Source of the DNA: Rubinisphaera italica
GTDB taxonomy: Bacteria > Planctomycetota > Planctomycetia > Planctomycetales > Planctomycetaceae
Direction of reading: 5' to 3'
Assembly (NCBI RefSeq): GCF_007859715.1
Contig: NZ_SJPG01000001.1
Coordinates: 496,001-560,000, forward strand
Length of the DNA: 64,000 bases
Position 1 is the first letter of the stretch; every line of letters starts with the position of its first letter. The position numbers and the translations under genes are program-made. Shown one piece after another: positions 8,481 through 18,330 of this stretch. The notes beneath the pieces are model-generated. The model ran no database searches. It saw only the letters and a list, made by a program, of their open reading frames with translations, and was not told the DNA's origin.

Positions 8481-10850
8481 ATGAAATCGTTCCATATTGC
8501 TACCTTGGTAGCGTCAAAGTATTCGGCAGCTTTTTTGGCCGTTACCCTGATTGCAGTCCGGGGATATGCCCAGGACGCCTTGCCTTTCCCGCCGACGCCG
8601 CTTGATAGCGTCGTCAAGCCGCTGCTACAGGATTCGACGATGAAGTGGCCGGCCGAGCCACAGCGTTTGAAAGAGGGCGCGCCCAACATCCTGATCGTGT
8701 TGATTGACGATGTGGGCTTCGGCGTGTCGGAAGTTTTCGGCGGCGAAGTCTCCACCCCGGCGTTCAAAAAAATCGCCAGCCAAGGCCTGCGCTACAATGC
8801 CTTCCACACGACGGCGATTTGTTCGCCGACGCGAGCTTCGTTGCTGACGGGACGCAATCACACTCGCGTCGGTTCGGGCACCATTTCCGAGCGGGCCGTC
8901 GCGTTTGACGGATTCACCGGTATCATTCCACGCGAGGCGGCAACGGTTGCGGAAGTGCTGCATCACTACGGCTATAAGACGTCAGCGTTCGGCAAGTGGC
9001 ACAACACGCCGGCGACCGAGACGACCAGCATGGGGCCCTTCGACCGTTGGCCGACCGGCTACGGGTTTGACTACTTCTTCGGGTTCATCGCTGGGGAAAC
9101 TTCGCAGTGGGAACCGCGATTGACCCGCAATCGTACTCACATTGAACCCCCACACGACGAGAACTACCACCTTTCTGAAGGCATGGCCGAAGAAGCGTTG
9201 CAGTGGCTCGACAATCACCAAGCCTATTCGCCCGACAAACCTTTTTTGATGTACTGGGCTCCTGGAGCCGTGCATGGTCCGCATCATGTTGCCCAGGAAT
9301 GGGCCGATAAGTACCGGGGGAAATTTGATGACGGATGGGACGCCTATCGCGAGCGTGTCTACAAACGTCAGCTCGAAACGGGCATCATTCCCGAAGGCAC
9401 CAAGCTGACCAAGCGTGACCCGACCATGCAAGGCTGGGAGGAGATTCCCGAATCGCAGCGACCGTTTCAGCGCCGGCTGATGGAAGTCTATGCGGGCTTT
9501 GTCGAGCATACGGACCATCAAGTCCTACGTGTGATTGATGGGTTAGAAGAACGTGGCCTGCGAGAAAACACGCTTGTGATTTACATCTGGGGCGACAACG
9601 GATCGAGTGCCGAAGGTGTCCAGGGAACCGTCAGCGAGCTGCTCGCACAGAACCAGATTCCCACCACCGTCGACCAGCAAATCGCAGCTCTCAACCAACT
9701 GGGCGGGCTCGATGCGATCGGGACCGCCGCCGTCGACAACATGTACCACGCTGGCTGGGCCTGGGCCGGAAGCACACCCTTCAAGGGCACCAAGCTCGTG
9801 GCGTCGTACTTCGGCGGGACGCGGAACCCGATGGCAATTTCCTGGCCCGCGGGCATCGAGCCGAGCGACGAAATTCGGTCGCAGTTCCACCACGTAATCG
9901 ACATCGTGCCGACCATTTACGACATTCTTGAGATCACACCGCCGAAGGTCGTTCTGGGAGCCGAGCAGATGCCGATGGATGGACGCAGTTTGGCGTACAC
10001 CTTTGAGGACGCCGCGGCACCGACCACAAAAAAGGAGCAGTTCTTTGACAACTTTGCCAGTCGGGGAATCTACAAAGATGGCTGGATGGCCTGCACGTTC
10101 GGGCCGCTTTACCCGTGGGATCCGGCAAACAATCCGGAACGCATGCAGGGCTGGAATTCAGAAGACGACGTCTGGGAGCTTTATGATCTGCGAAGCGATT
10201 TTTCACAGGCAAACGACTTGGCCGCCGCTCATCCTGAGCGGCTTGCCAAAATGAAAAAGGAGTTTCTGGTCGCTGCCGAAGACAACAAGGATTTCCCGAT
10301 CGGCGGTGCGATTTGGACGCGAATTCACCCGGAAGATGTGGTGGGCACGAAATACACCAGCTGGACATTCGGCCCGAACACACGTCGCATGCCCGAGTTC
10401 ACTGCGCCTGGACTGGGTAAGAAGAACAACCGAGTCGAAATCGATTTAGAAGTCGGCGACAAAGCAAGTGGAGTGCTCTATGCACTGGGTGGCGCTGCCG
10501 GGGGTCTGACCTGTTACATGGACGCCGGCTACCTCTGCTACGAATACAACCTGATGATCATCGAGCGTTACACCGTGAAATCGAAGGAACCAATTGCGGC
10601 GGGCGAGCACACGATTGTTGTCGACACATCACTCCCAAAACCCGGTGCCCCGTTAACGCTGGTGATGTCTGTTGACGGCGACGAAGTCGCCAAGATGACC
10701 ACGCGCCTGTCCGTACCAGCCGCGTTCTCAGCAAGTGAAACCTTTGATGTCGGTGTCGACCTCGGCTCGCCCGTTTCGCTCGACTACGCAGAAAAGCGTC
10801 CGTTTAAATTCAACGGCACGATCCGCACTGTCAAAGTCGAATTGAAGTAA
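8481..10850 (+). CDS. Large secreted sulfatase with C-terminal accessory domain
   Basis: 789 residues. A probable signal peptide is followed by QDALPFPP. Sulfatase core: PNILIVLIDDVGFG with Asp metal ligands, modification motif C114-S-P-T-R118, SAFGKWHNTP, and WAPGAVHGPHH. IYIWGDNGSSAEG holds the late metal-binding Asp-Asn. A further about 200 residues form a beta-rich accessory region (SGVLYALGGAAGGLTCYMD, CYEYNL). The long (about 780 aa) arylsulfatase subfamily is common in marine bacteria. It is 174 bp downstream of the first sulfatase and closely paralogous to the next gene, from tandem duplication. The substrate cannot be read from the sequence. Confidence 0.92.
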   Translation: MKSFHIATLVASKYSAAFLAVTLIAVRGYAQDALPFPPTPLDSVVKPLLQDSTMKWPAEPQRLKEGAPNILIVLIDDVGFGVSEVFGGEVSTPAFKKIASQGLRYNAFHTTAICSPTRASLLTGRNHTRVGSGTISERAVAFDGFTGIIPREAATVAEVLHHYGYKTSAFGKWHNTPATETTSMGPFDRWPTGYGFDYFFGFIAGETSQWEPRLTRNRTHIEPPHDENYHLSEGMAEEALQWLDNHQAYSPDKPFLMYWAPGAVHGPHHVAQEWADKYRGKFDDGWDAYRERVYKRQLETGIIPEGTKLTKRDPTMQGWEEIPESQRPFQRRLMEVYAGFVEHTDHQVLRVIDGLEERGLRENTLVIYIWGDNGSSAEGVQGTVSELLAQNQIPTTVDQQIAALNQLGGLDAIGTAAVDNMYHAGWAWAGSTPFKGTKLVASYFGGTRNPMAISWPAGIEPSDEIRSQFHHVIDIVPTIYDILEITPPKVVLGAEQMPMDGRSLAYTFEDAAAPTTKKEQFFDNFASRGIYKDGWMACTFGPLYPWDPANNPERMQGWNSEDDVWELYDLRSDFSQANDLAAAHPERLAKMKKEFLVAAEDNKDFPIGGAIWTRIHPEDVVGTKYTSWTFGPNTRRMPEFTAPGLGKKNNRVEIDLEVGDKASGVLYALGGAAGGLTCYMDAGYLCYEYNLMIIERYTVKSKEPIAAGEHTIVVDTSLPKPGAPLTLVMSVDGDEVAKMTTRLSVPAAFSASETFDVGVDLGSPVSLDYAEKRPFKFNGTIRTVKVELK

Positions 10851-10907
10851 GACGAAACCACGCGGGCACGACCATCACCTTCTCCTCAAAAAAATGAGCA
10901 CCGAACG

Positions 10908-13268
10908 ATGAAATTGTTCTCTATTGCAATACTGTTGGTCATGCCCGGGACGTGTCTGGCGCAAGACATCCTGCCGTTCCCACCCGCTCCTTCGGGATCC
11001 CAAGCGGGCGTGACGATTGAGAGTTCGACTTACAACAAACGGGTTGAACCGAAACGCTTGTCGTCCAATGCACCGAACATTCTGATTGTCCTCATTGACG
11101 ATGTCGGAGCGGGAACTCCGTCAACGTATGGTGGTGAAATCAACACTCCGACGCTCAGCCGCATTGCAGGGTCGGGTGTTTCTTACAACCGTTTTCACTC
11201 GACGGCGATGTGCTCGCCCACCCGGGCTGCGCTGCTGACTGGTCGCAATCATACGCGCGTCGGTAATGGTCAGATTGCTGCGATTGCCAACGATTTCGAT
11301 GGGTTCAGCGGAGTGATTCCGAAGACGTCGGCAACGATGGCCGAAGTACTCAAAGCGTATGGTTACAACACCTCGGCTTTCGGAAAGTGGCACAACACGC
11401 CTGAGGAGCAGATCACGAACAAGGGACCGTTCGACTACTGGCCAACCGGTTACGGGTTTGAATACTTCTATGGGTTTCTGGCCGGGGAAGCGTCTCAGTA
11501 TGAACCGACGATGGTTCGAAACACAAGCTACGTCGAACGTCCGGAAACCAGCGGCGGCAACGAGCATTATCACTTGTCCGAAGACATCGCCGACGATGCA
11601 ATCACCTGGCTGCGAGATCAGAAAGCCTACTCTCCCGACAAACCGTTTTTCATGTACTGGGCACCCGGTGCATCACATGGTCCACATCAGGTATCGAAAG
11701 AATGGGCTGACAAGTACAAAGGAAAATTTGATGATGGCTGGGACGCCTACCGAAAGCGCGTCTTCGCGAACCAGAAGAAACTCGGTTGGATACCAGAAGG
11801 CACACAGCTAACGCCGAGAGCCGATTCGATGGCTTCGTGGGAATCGATCCCAGAAGAAGAAAAGCCGTTCCAGCGGCGGTTAATGGAGATTTTTGCTGGC
11901 TTCACCGAACATGCCGACGCACAGGTTGGTCGGATTATCGATGAACTCGAACGACAGAAGCGTCTGGAAAACACGCTGGTTCTGTACATCTGGGGCGACA
12001 ACGGCTCCTCTTCGGAAGGGCTCTACGGCACGATCAGCGAGCAACTGGCCCAGAACGGGATTGCAACAAAAATCTCTCAACACCTGGAGGCACTCGAAGA
12101 ACTGGGCGGATTGGATGCACTCGGCGGTCCCAAAACTGACAACATGTATCATGCTGGCTGGGCTTGGGCGGGGAGCACGCCGTATCGAGGCACCAAATTG
12201 CAGGGGGCTTATTTTGGCGGTACGCGACAACCGATGGCCGTCTCCTGGCCAGCCAAGTTGAAAGGCGACAAGGTCGCGCGATCCCAGTTTCATCACGTGG
12301 TCGATATCGCACCGACCATCTATGAATTGCTGGACATTTCGCTCCCGCAAGTCGTCAACGGATTTGCGCAAGATCCGATTGATGGCGTCAGCATGGCTTA
12401 CTCACTGAATGATCCGAAAGCTGAAGGAACCCGAAACACGCAGTTCTTTGACATCATGGCGAGCCGTGGGATCTATCACGACGGTTGGTTTGCCTCCGCA
12501 CGTGGTCCCCGCGAACCTTGGGTGGGTGGCATTCCACCGGGGATTAAGGAGTGGTCGCCTTTGACGGACAAATGGGAGTTGTTCAACATTGAAGAAGACT
12601 GGAGTCAGTCGAACGACCTTTCGAAGGCCAATCCCAAGAAGCTGGAAGAGATGAAGGAGTTGTTCTTAACGGAGTCGGCCAAGAATAAGAACCTGCCCAT
12701 CGGTGGTGGGCTCTGGTCGACCGTTCTCTATCACCCTGAAGACGCGCCCGCGCCGCCGTCCACGCAGTGGTCGTTCTATGGCCCGGTCTCGGGCACTCCG
12801 GAATCGGCTGCACCCAAACTGGGCAAGGTGAGCAGTAAAGTCACGATGGACGTCAATCTCCCCAAAGAAGCAAGTGGCGTGCTATACGCGCTGGCGGGAT
12901 TTTCCGGGGGCTTGACGTGCTATATGGATGACGGAGAGCTGTGCTATGAGTTCAATCTCTTTGAGATCGAGCGCACCAAGGTGCGTTCAAAGACGCCAAT
13001 TGCAGCGGGCAAACACCGCATCGAAGTCGTCTCGAAACTGGTCAAAAAGATTGGCGGCCCGATTGATGTCTCACTGCTTGTCGATGGTAAGGAAGTTGCC
13101 AAAGGACGCGTCCCACGCGGCATGTCGCTGCACTTCACCAGCAACGCGACCTTTGACATCGGCCGCGACCAGGACTCGCCCGTATCTTTGGACTACTACG
13201 ACCAAGCCCCATTCCTATTCGAAGGCAAAATTCAAACCACGGAAATTCGTTACCTGGAAAAGAGGTGA
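10908..13268 (+). CDS. Large secreted sulfatase, tandem paralogue
   Basis: 786 residues, same architecture as its upstream neighbour along the whole length. Signal peptide (MKLFSIAILLVMPGTCLA, then QDILPFPP), core start PNILIVLIDDVGAG, modification motif C102-S-P-T-R106, SAFGKWHNTP, WAPGASHGPHQ, YIWGDNGSSSEG, and the same C-terminal beta-rich domain (SGVLYALAGFSGGLTCYMD). Separated from the previous gene by 57 bp, so probably one operon. Exported sulfate-ester hydrolase of unknown substrate. Confidence 0.92.
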   Translation: MKLFSIAILLVMPGTCLAQDILPFPPAPSGSQAGVTIESSTYNKRVEPKRLSSNAPNILIVLIDDVGAGTPSTYGGEINTPTLSRIAGSGVSYNRFHSTAMCSPTRAALLTGRNHTRVGNGQIAAIANDFDGFSGVIPKTSATMAEVLKAYGYNTSAFGKWHNTPEEQITNKGPFDYWPTGYGFEYFYGFLAGEASQYEPTMVRNTSYVERPETSGGNEHYHLSEDIADDAITWLRDQKAYSPDKPFFMYWAPGASHGPHQVSKEWADKYKGKFDDGWDAYRKRVFANQKKLGWIPEGTQLTPRADSMASWESIPEEEKPFQRRLMEIFAGFTEHADAQVGRIIDELERQKRLENTLVLYIWGDNGSSSEGLYGTISEQLAQNGIATKISQHLEALEELGGLDALGGPKTDNMYHAGWAWAGSTPYRGTKLQGAYFGGTRQPMAVSWPAKLKGDKVARSQFHHVVDIAPTIYELLDISLPQVVNGFAQDPIDGVSMAYSLNDPKAEGTRNTQFFDIMASRGIYHDGWFASARGPREPWVGGIPPGIKEWSPLTDKWELFNIEEDWSQSNDLSKANPKKLEEMKELFLTESAKNKNLPIGGGLWSTVLYHPEDAPAPPSTQWSFYGPVSGTPESAAPKLGKVSSKVTMDVNLPKEASGVLYALAGFSGGLTCYMDDGELCYEFNLFEIERTKVRSKTPIAAGKHRIEVVSKLVKKIGGPIDVSLLVDGKEVAKGRVPRGMSLHFTSNATFDIGRDQDSPVSLDYYDQAPFLFEGKIQTTEIRYLEKR

Positions 13269-14522
13269 AATAACTTCCTTATCTTGATTAGATGTAGGCA
13301 GTATTTTCCATCTCCGGTTTCATCCTCTATGACGAAGGCTGGAATCCAGGTGTCGTCGTCGCGACCTTCAATCATGAGAAATACCTGCTGGTCAACTGCA
13401 AGCTTCGGGTACAATGCCAACTAGCCTGGCTACCGATGCCCCTGCTCAATTCGCAGTCAAGATCAAACTTGACAAGGATACGGTCCGTTTGCCGGGGAGG
13501 AACCGGCGATGGCTGCCGTCTATACCGAGGATGTCCAGATCGCCGAAATATGGATCATGTTTGTGGTTCTCGCCCCAAACCGGCTTCGGTACCTGATGTA
13601 GCATCCCAATCTTGATCTGTGAACCGCGTCGGATGCATCAGCCGCCAGCACGACGGAATTGTCGTTCGAGGCAGTGGTGGTTTCCACCGACCGCAGTTCG
13701 GGTACGCGAAAATCGCAGTCAAGGTGATGACATCCGGCAGTTCGCGAATGGCTCTGGTCGTGCCCAAGGACGAACCGTCCTTGTGCGCTGGGAATTCCGT
13801 CCGAATCTGCTTCGGCTTTATTGACAGGAGGGATTTTACACACCGTACGTCTTGAGTTGCTCTTTCAAGGGCGAGTCACACCTTAGTTGATGTAACCTCT
13901 TCCCATACTTTAGATTCTAACACGGTCGACTGCGTGACGGTCCGATAAAAAAGTTCTAACCGTGTCTGGTTGCCCCGACTGAGAAACCAAACAGGTCGTC
14001 GTGTTGATTTACAGCGAACTGTTTCTCGTTTGGTGGATGCGAGTTACGCAAACCACGAAGCCCAACCCAGTAAATTCAAACAGGCGACGCAACGAAGGGG
14101 CATTGCTCGAAATTACTGTCGGCGTGGAACTTACGGAGTTCAAATCCAGTCGCCAGTTTCGCGGCTCGCTACTCTGGTTCGAGCACTAATCGGGGAGATT
14201 TGTACGTTTATGCAAACCCAATCCCTTGACCACAGCGTTGCAGGCGGGGTTTTGCTGTTGATTGGGCTTTGGGAACCACGTCCTTACACGAGCGCAGTTC
14301 GCAGCATCGATGTGCAGGTTCGAAGCGGCATCCGGACAGCCCCACAGCAAATGGAACATAACGGTTCTTCGCTGGGCCATTCAGGGAGGATGGACGATAT
14401 CGTCCATTCAAAAGATACATATGAAATACCAATTCTATTATAACAGCATCCCCGAATTTTGAGTTCTACAGGTAGAGGGAAATGATCTCTCAAAATGAAC
14501 GGCTAATCATTCCTGCGAAGTC
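13269..14522. other. Decayed region, possible HlyD-type adaptor remnant
   Basis: No intact gene is recognised over 1.25 kb. Around 13300-13600 broken plus-strand frames read like the C-terminal end of a membrane-fusion/HlyD-type protein (SGFILYDEGWNPGVVVATF, then TVRLPG and, after shifts, AAVYTEDVQIAEIW ... LRYLM), suggesting a pseudogene with several frameshifts. The rest (13600-14522) contains only short overlapping frames with no recognisable motif. Confidence 0.3.
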
Positions 14523-14756
14523 TTACATTCGATAGAGTTTAGAAATACTTAGCTTGAGGTCCGGTGGCAAGTGATGCGGCGTCACTGATAACTGTGTAGT
14601 TGAAATCGTACGCACAAAGGTATCGAAGACGAATGGAATGGAATAGGCTGGCTGCCCAAACCGTGAATGATATTGAGCCCTGAAATGCGTGCTCTCTCGA
14701 AATCTCCCCAGGCCTTCGGGCCAGCTGAGGGCAATACGAGTTCCAGTATGTGGCAA
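14523..14756 (-). CDS. Hypothetical small protein, possibly a gene remnant
   Basis: 77 codons opening with TTG. The frame upstream of it stays open for about 10 codons to a TAA. The translation (pieces FRESTHFRAQYHSRFGQPAY and IPFVFDTFVRTISTTQLSV) looks protein-like but matches nothing I recognise. There is no clear ribosome-binding site. It may be the 3' end of a truncated gene. Confidence 0.25.
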   Translation of the reverse strand: MPHTGTRIALSWPEGLGRFRESTHFRAQYHSRFGQPAYSIPFVFDTFVRTISTTQLSVTPHHLPPDLKLSISKLYRM

Positions 14757-14818
14757 GCGGTATTTGGAGTTGGGGACGCGTTTTTATTCTGTTTGTTATG
14801 GTTGGATTTTAATGTCCT

Positions 14819-15043
14819 TTATGGCTCATCTACTGACTCAGTGATTTTAGAGCCCAACCTGTTTGAATTATCAGAAATGCTTCCCCTCAGCCTCATCAGA
14901 TCTCTCTTCTTTTCATGATCACCGGTATGAAACTTTTCGGCCCACGCTGGATTAGCGGCATTCCTCATGTTTTGCTGAACGCTAATCAACATGTTCTGTA
15001 TTGATTTGATTTGATTATTTGTCATGTTTAGATTCCTACTCAT
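14819..15043 (-). CDS. Hypothetical 74-residue hydrophilic protein
   Basis: ATG start whose first bases overlap the stop of the preceding frame in an ATGA arrangement (15040-15043), which suggests translational coupling. Sequence is Asn/Met/Lys-rich and helical (NNQIKSIQNMLISVQQNMRN). No family recognised. It lies downstream of the serine recombinase and its terminator, within the mobile region. Confidence 0.35.
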   Translation of the reverse strand: MSRNLNMTNNQIKSIQNMLISVQQNMRNAANPAWAEKFHTGDHEKKRDLMRLRGSISDNSNRLGSKITESVDEP

Positions 15044-15312
15044 ATTGCAAAGAAAAACCGCGAACTTTCAGTTTTCACACGGTTTAAAATGGACAGTTCA
15101 ATAGTGTTTCTGAACATCAGCAGAGACTTATTGAAACCATCCTGTTCTGTAGTTCCTGGTCTATCATGAACATTGCACTTCACCGAGAATCTCTCACTAA
15201 CTTGTTGGCTAGTAGATAGCGCCTGACTGCCGATAGTTGTATTTATTCGTTGGTTTCCTGAATCAATAAAACCTCTGACTTTAAGGTCGCAAAGTTCGTG
15301 TCTAAAAATCAC
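15040..15312 (-). CDS. Hypothetical 90-residue protein
   Basis: ATG start, overlapping the 74-residue frame by 4 bp. No domain, signal or membrane segment recognised. Support is only the coupling to its neighbour and the shared strand with the recombinase. It could be spurious. Confidence 0.3.
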   Translation of the reverse strand: MIFRHELCDLKVRGFIDSGNQRINTTIGSQALSTSQQVSERFSVKCNVHDRPGTTEQDGFNKSLLMFRNTIELSILNRVKTESSRFFFAI

Positions 15313-15432
15313 ACCATTGTCGAACGGTGCTGACGATCCGGAGTGATGAATCCGATAATGCCGTCAGGCGTTGATCGCAAAAAATTACAGCATGGCAGAT
15401 TCATGGGTAAAACCTGCCAGGCTGACTGATAG

Positions 15433-15474
15433 TTAAAAAAGAAGCAGACCAGGCTGACCACAATGGCCAGCCTG
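15433..15474 (-). terminator. Intrinsic terminator of the serine recombinase gene
   Basis: On the minus strand CAGGCTG and CAGCCTG form a 7-bp stem with an 11-nt loop, followed by a U-rich run (CTTCTTTTTTAA). It lies just after the recombinase stop at 15482. Confidence 0.65.
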
Positions 15475-15481
15475 AAGCCTG

Positions 15482-17416
15482 CTATCCTGCCCTACTGATT
15501 CTCCACCGCGAGGCATTTTCCGGACACTCCTCAAGTGGAATGAATGGATCGGTGAGACCAGCTTCGTGCATTTTATGGCCAAGCTTCAATGCGAGGTGCG
15601 TGCTACGCTTTGAAATGCCAAGCTTTTCACCAATCTCAACCAATGTCGGTCGGCGAGTCGTATTACTCTCATAGATTTCCAGGGCTTGCATGGCATATTT
15701 GGGAGCCATAGACGGTTCAAAAAGATCGACACAAATCGTTTTCTGAAACAATTCAGATTCAGTGGATGTCAAATCCTCATCTGACAACAGCAGACGTAAT
15801 TCGTCCGGTAACAGATGAATCAGCTGAATCGTAAATTCAGCCCTCAGGACGACCTTCGAGGAACCAAACTGCTGACAGGGAATGGCTCGTATTGGAGCCA
15901 CCAGTAACTGACGGAGTAGTGGAGTCGTTTGATTTTGGTTCAGTGAGATCTGCTCAGAAGCTTCCTGCAACTTTTCGAAAAGTTGTTCCCGGGTGGGAAC
16001 TGCAACAGCAAGTGATTTTCGAGCCTGAAGTTGTTGCTCAGAAAGCTGAATAGTTTTCTTGTCACTCTGAAGTTGGCTGAGCTTTTCTTTGACCGTATCA
16101 GTAGGTTCCATATCCTCCAGAAAGAGTTCCAAAAGCTTATTCTCCTTTTTCTTCACCTCGGCGATTTGTCGATTGAGTTTCTTTAACTCAGCTTCGATTT
16201 CTGCTGAACATGTCATCCGCGATTCCGCATATTCCAGCAGACTATCAATCTGATCCGAACAGGCGGAAAGAATCTCTTGAGACATAGCTGCTCCAATCCT
16301 CTGATGCGTCAAATCCCGAATACTGGTCGCCTTGTTCCAGCATTGTCTTTGTTTGACTCCACTACAGCGATACCCTCCCTCATTTCGGCCTTCCATATAC
16401 ATCGGACGACCACATATGCCGCACTCGAAGATCGTTGAAAGTGGCCCACGAGAATCTCGTGGTATGCCGTACAACAAGCTTTCTCTTCCATGCTTTGGTT
16501 TGACAGTGCTTAATTCATTAAGCTTCTGATTGGCTTGGTGCCATAACAGATCTTCAACAATTTGCAGATGAGGCATTGGACGCCATAGGACTTTGTCGGG
16601 ATTGGGATTTTCCTCGCATTTTGTTTTTCCTGTCGAGTGAATTTTTTTAGCGACTGTAACCCGATAACTTTCCTCACCTCGATAGATGGGTTTTCGAATT
16701 AAACTGATAACATTTTTTCGCGTCCATTCTGGTTTTGAAGAATTTGACGTCTTGGGAAGACATTCTTGAGTCAGGTACTCAGCCGCTTCCCACGTAGAGT
16801 GCCCTGTAGCAACCATTTCATAGACCCGTTTGATGTTAGGTTTGAATCGTTCTATGACTCGGTCGAATTTCGGAGCTTTTGGATTTTCTGGATTTACTTG
16901 ATACCTCTCATAACCGGGATTTAAGAGCCCGATGGCGGCTCCCATTCTCCAGAGCCCATCGAGTGCACGTTTAATCCGGTATCGAGTTTTGAAGTTATCA
17001 TGCCCGTGATGTCTCTGAGCATCTTCCAGCCGACTCTGCCAGTCTTCATCCGCGGTATCAACTCGATCGCCGATACAAATAATTCGGATTCCGGCATCGA
17101 CTGCACGACCAACTAAGTCAATACATGGGGCAACCCCACGAAATAAACGGCTCGAGTCTTCGACGATTATTAGTTGCCAAAGCAAAGCCGCAATTCCAGC
17201 TAAAACCTTATTAATTCCTGACCGACTGCGAATCTCTCCAGAAATTCCTTCATCCTGAAGTCGGTCTACTGAGCTGGTATCAACGCCCTGTTCTTCGAGA
17301 AATGCAACATTTTGTTGATGTTGATCATCAATACTCTGACTACGTTGTTCCTCTGTGGAATATCGCGCATAGCTCAAAATTTTGGTATCTTTGTTAATGG
17401 GGTGCTGTAAATACAT
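15482..17416 (-). CDS. Large serine recombinase
   Basis: 644 residues. N-terminal resolvase domain begins with ILSYARYSTEEQ, S20 being the expected nucleophile, then QRSQSIDDQ and DEGISG. LIIVEDSSRLFRG is the family's catalytic-core helix motif. A recombinase domain (about 150-260), a zinc ribbon (FECGICGRPMYMEG ... YRCSG ... QCWNK, about 340-375) and a coiled coil (about 390-470) follow. An unusual C-terminal HTH-like end reads RPTLVEIGEKLGISKRSTH. Such enzymes integrate and excise elements by serine attack without a tyrosine. AAGGATAG precedes the ATG. It probably moved, or once moved, the 14-19 kb segment. Confidence 0.9.
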   Translation of the reverse strand: MYLQHPINKDTKILSYARYSTEEQRSQSIDDQHQQNVAFLEEQGVDTSSVDRLQDEGISGEIRSRSGINKVLAGIAALLWQLIIVEDSSRLFRGVAPCIDLVGRAVDAGIRIICIGDRVDTADEDWQSRLEDAQRHHGHDNFKTRYRIKRALDGLWRMGAAIGLLNPGYERYQVNPENPKAPKFDRVIERFKPNIKRVYEMVATGHSTWEAAEYLTQECLPKTSNSSKPEWTRKNVISLIRKPIYRGEESYRVTVAKKIHSTGKTKCEENPNPDKVLWRPMPHLQIVEDLLWHQANQKLNELSTVKPKHGRESLLYGIPRDSRGPLSTIFECGICGRPMYMEGRNEGGYRCSGVKQRQCWNKATSIRDLTHQRIGAAMSQEILSACSDQIDSLLEYAESRMTCSAEIEAELKKLNRQIAEVKKKENKLLELFLEDMEPTDTVKEKLSQLQSDKKTIQLSEQQLQARKSLAVAVPTREQLFEKLQEASEQISLNQNQTTPLLRQLLVAPIRAIPCQQFGSSKVVLRAEFTIQLIHLLPDELRLLLSDEDLTSTESELFQKTICVDLFEPSMAPKYAMQALEIYESNTTRRPTLVEIGEKLGISKRSTHLALKLGHKMHEAGLTDPFIPLEECPENASRWRISRAG

Positions 17417-17574
17417 GATTATCTATCCTTGATCTGTTAAGATCGAAATTGAAAATTGCTGTCCTGGAACTGGGAATCATTTCCTTGGTAACAGGACGAT
17501 TGAATTCGTGTCAGAAAATGCTGAAGATTGCTACGAACTGATCTGGTGAATTTGAAGCTATCGCTTCATTTGAT

Positions 17575-17775
17575 CTATTCGATTTTCTCATCGATTGGCA
17601 TTGTGATGGCCAGTTCGATGATCAGTCGCAACCACTCAACTTGAACCTTTTTTAAGTTGGAAGTCTGAATGGCGTTAACTGCTTTTTCAGCATCTGTAAC
17701 TGGCAAATCTGCTTCGGATTGAGCCACTGGCGAAACCTTTACTGATTGATTTGATATGGGGAGGGGAGAGACCAT
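17575..17775 (-). CDS. Hypothetical 66-residue protein
   Basis: Short acidic frame (VAQSEADLPVTDAEKAVNAI ... VEWLRLIIELAITMPIDEK) upstream of the recombinase on the same strand and overlapping the next frame by 89 bp. The helical C-terminal half is protein-like. No family recognised. Small accessory genes commonly precede large serine recombinases, but that alone does not prove expression. Confidence 0.35.
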   Translation of the reverse strand: MVSPLPISNQSVKVSPVAQSEADLPVTDAEKAVNAIQTSNLKKVQVEWLRLIIELAITMPIDEKIE

Positions 17776-18169
17776 CGCGAATAAAATGGACTAATTCTCG
17801 GCTTATTCGTTTATGGTTAGATGAGCATTGAGGGAGCTGGAGTCTGATTGCACAGCCTGTGATTAAGGCAAGAGCATGCCATTGAAGCCGACTTTCTGCA
17901 GATTCTGAATTATGCCCACAGGATAGGTCAGTTTTGACTAGCTTTGTAAATTGAAATCGCAGTTTTGAATTTCTAGCTGAAACCCTGCAATCTTCACAAA
18001 GTTCATAGACTGGATTGAATTTCAATCGAGTCCAGAATCCAGTCAGAACATGCGGTTCATAAAGAGCAGTGTGTCGACTCTCGCAATAAATAGAACGAGA
18101 AATTGAAGCAGAATAGTGCCACATAGTAAGCCTCCTTTGCGGAGGCAGCTCATCCAGAAGATTTGGCAC
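17687..18169 (-). CDS. Hypothetical 160-residue Cys/His-containing protein
   Basis: A frame with scattered Cys and His (FNPVYELCEDCRVSA, SCGHNSES, HALALITGCAIRL) that could bind zinc. The best start may be the internal ATG before WHYSAS rather than the codon at 18169, because 18169 lies inside a perfect palindrome at 18162-18180. No family recognised. Its 3' end overlaps the 66-residue frame. Confidence 0.35.
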   Translation of the reverse strand: MPNLLDELPPQRRLTMWHYSASISRSIYCESRHTALYEPHVLTGFWTRLKFNPVYELCEDCRVSARNSKLRFQFTKLVKTDLSCGHNSESAESRLQWHALALITGCAIRLQLPQCSSNHKRISRELVHFIRDGLSPPHIKSISKGFASGSIRSRFASYRC

Positions 18170-18180
18170 ACTGTGCCAAA
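18162..18180. promoter_or_regulatory. Perfect inverted repeat TTTGGCACA-C-TGTGCCAAA
   Basis: A 9-bp perfect inverted repeat with a 1-bp centre just upstream of the minus-strand small genes. A second hairpin (GCCTCC/GGAGGC) lies at about 18130-18146. The shape fits an operator rather than a terminator, since no T-run follows on the minus strand. Confidence 0.45.
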
Positions 18181-18302
18181 AAGTTGACTAGTCGTGAATA
18201 AAGATGAACAATGATGACTAATGGCCAAAATCACGAATTCGCTATAATTAAAGCGAAATATGAGAAAAGTACCTGAAAAACAGGTTATTGCGGAATCGTA
18301 AA

Positions 18303-18324
18303 ATTAGAATCCCCCTCTCTCCGC
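18303..18324 (+). other. tRNA-Ser 3'-end fragment, candidate attachment site
   Basis: The stretch contains GAATCCCCCTCTCTCCGC, which matches the T-arm 3' strand plus acceptor 3' strand typical of bacterial serine tRNAs. The 5' half of a tRNA (acceptor 5' strand, D-arm) is absent, and the T-arm 5' strand is degenerate, so it is not a functional tRNA gene. Tyrosine integrases commonly use tRNA 3' ends as att sites, and a truncated integrase lies 200 bp away. Confidence 0.55.
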
Positions 18325-18330
18325 ATCATT

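Noticed and set aside
13414..14443. Short plus-strand frames as small genes
   Set aside because: They overlap each other in several frames, lack ribosome-binding sites and look like a decayed gene.
18271..18324. Complete tRNA-Ser gene
   Set aside because: Only the acceptor and T-arm 3' strand matches; the 5' half of the cloverleaf is not present upstream.
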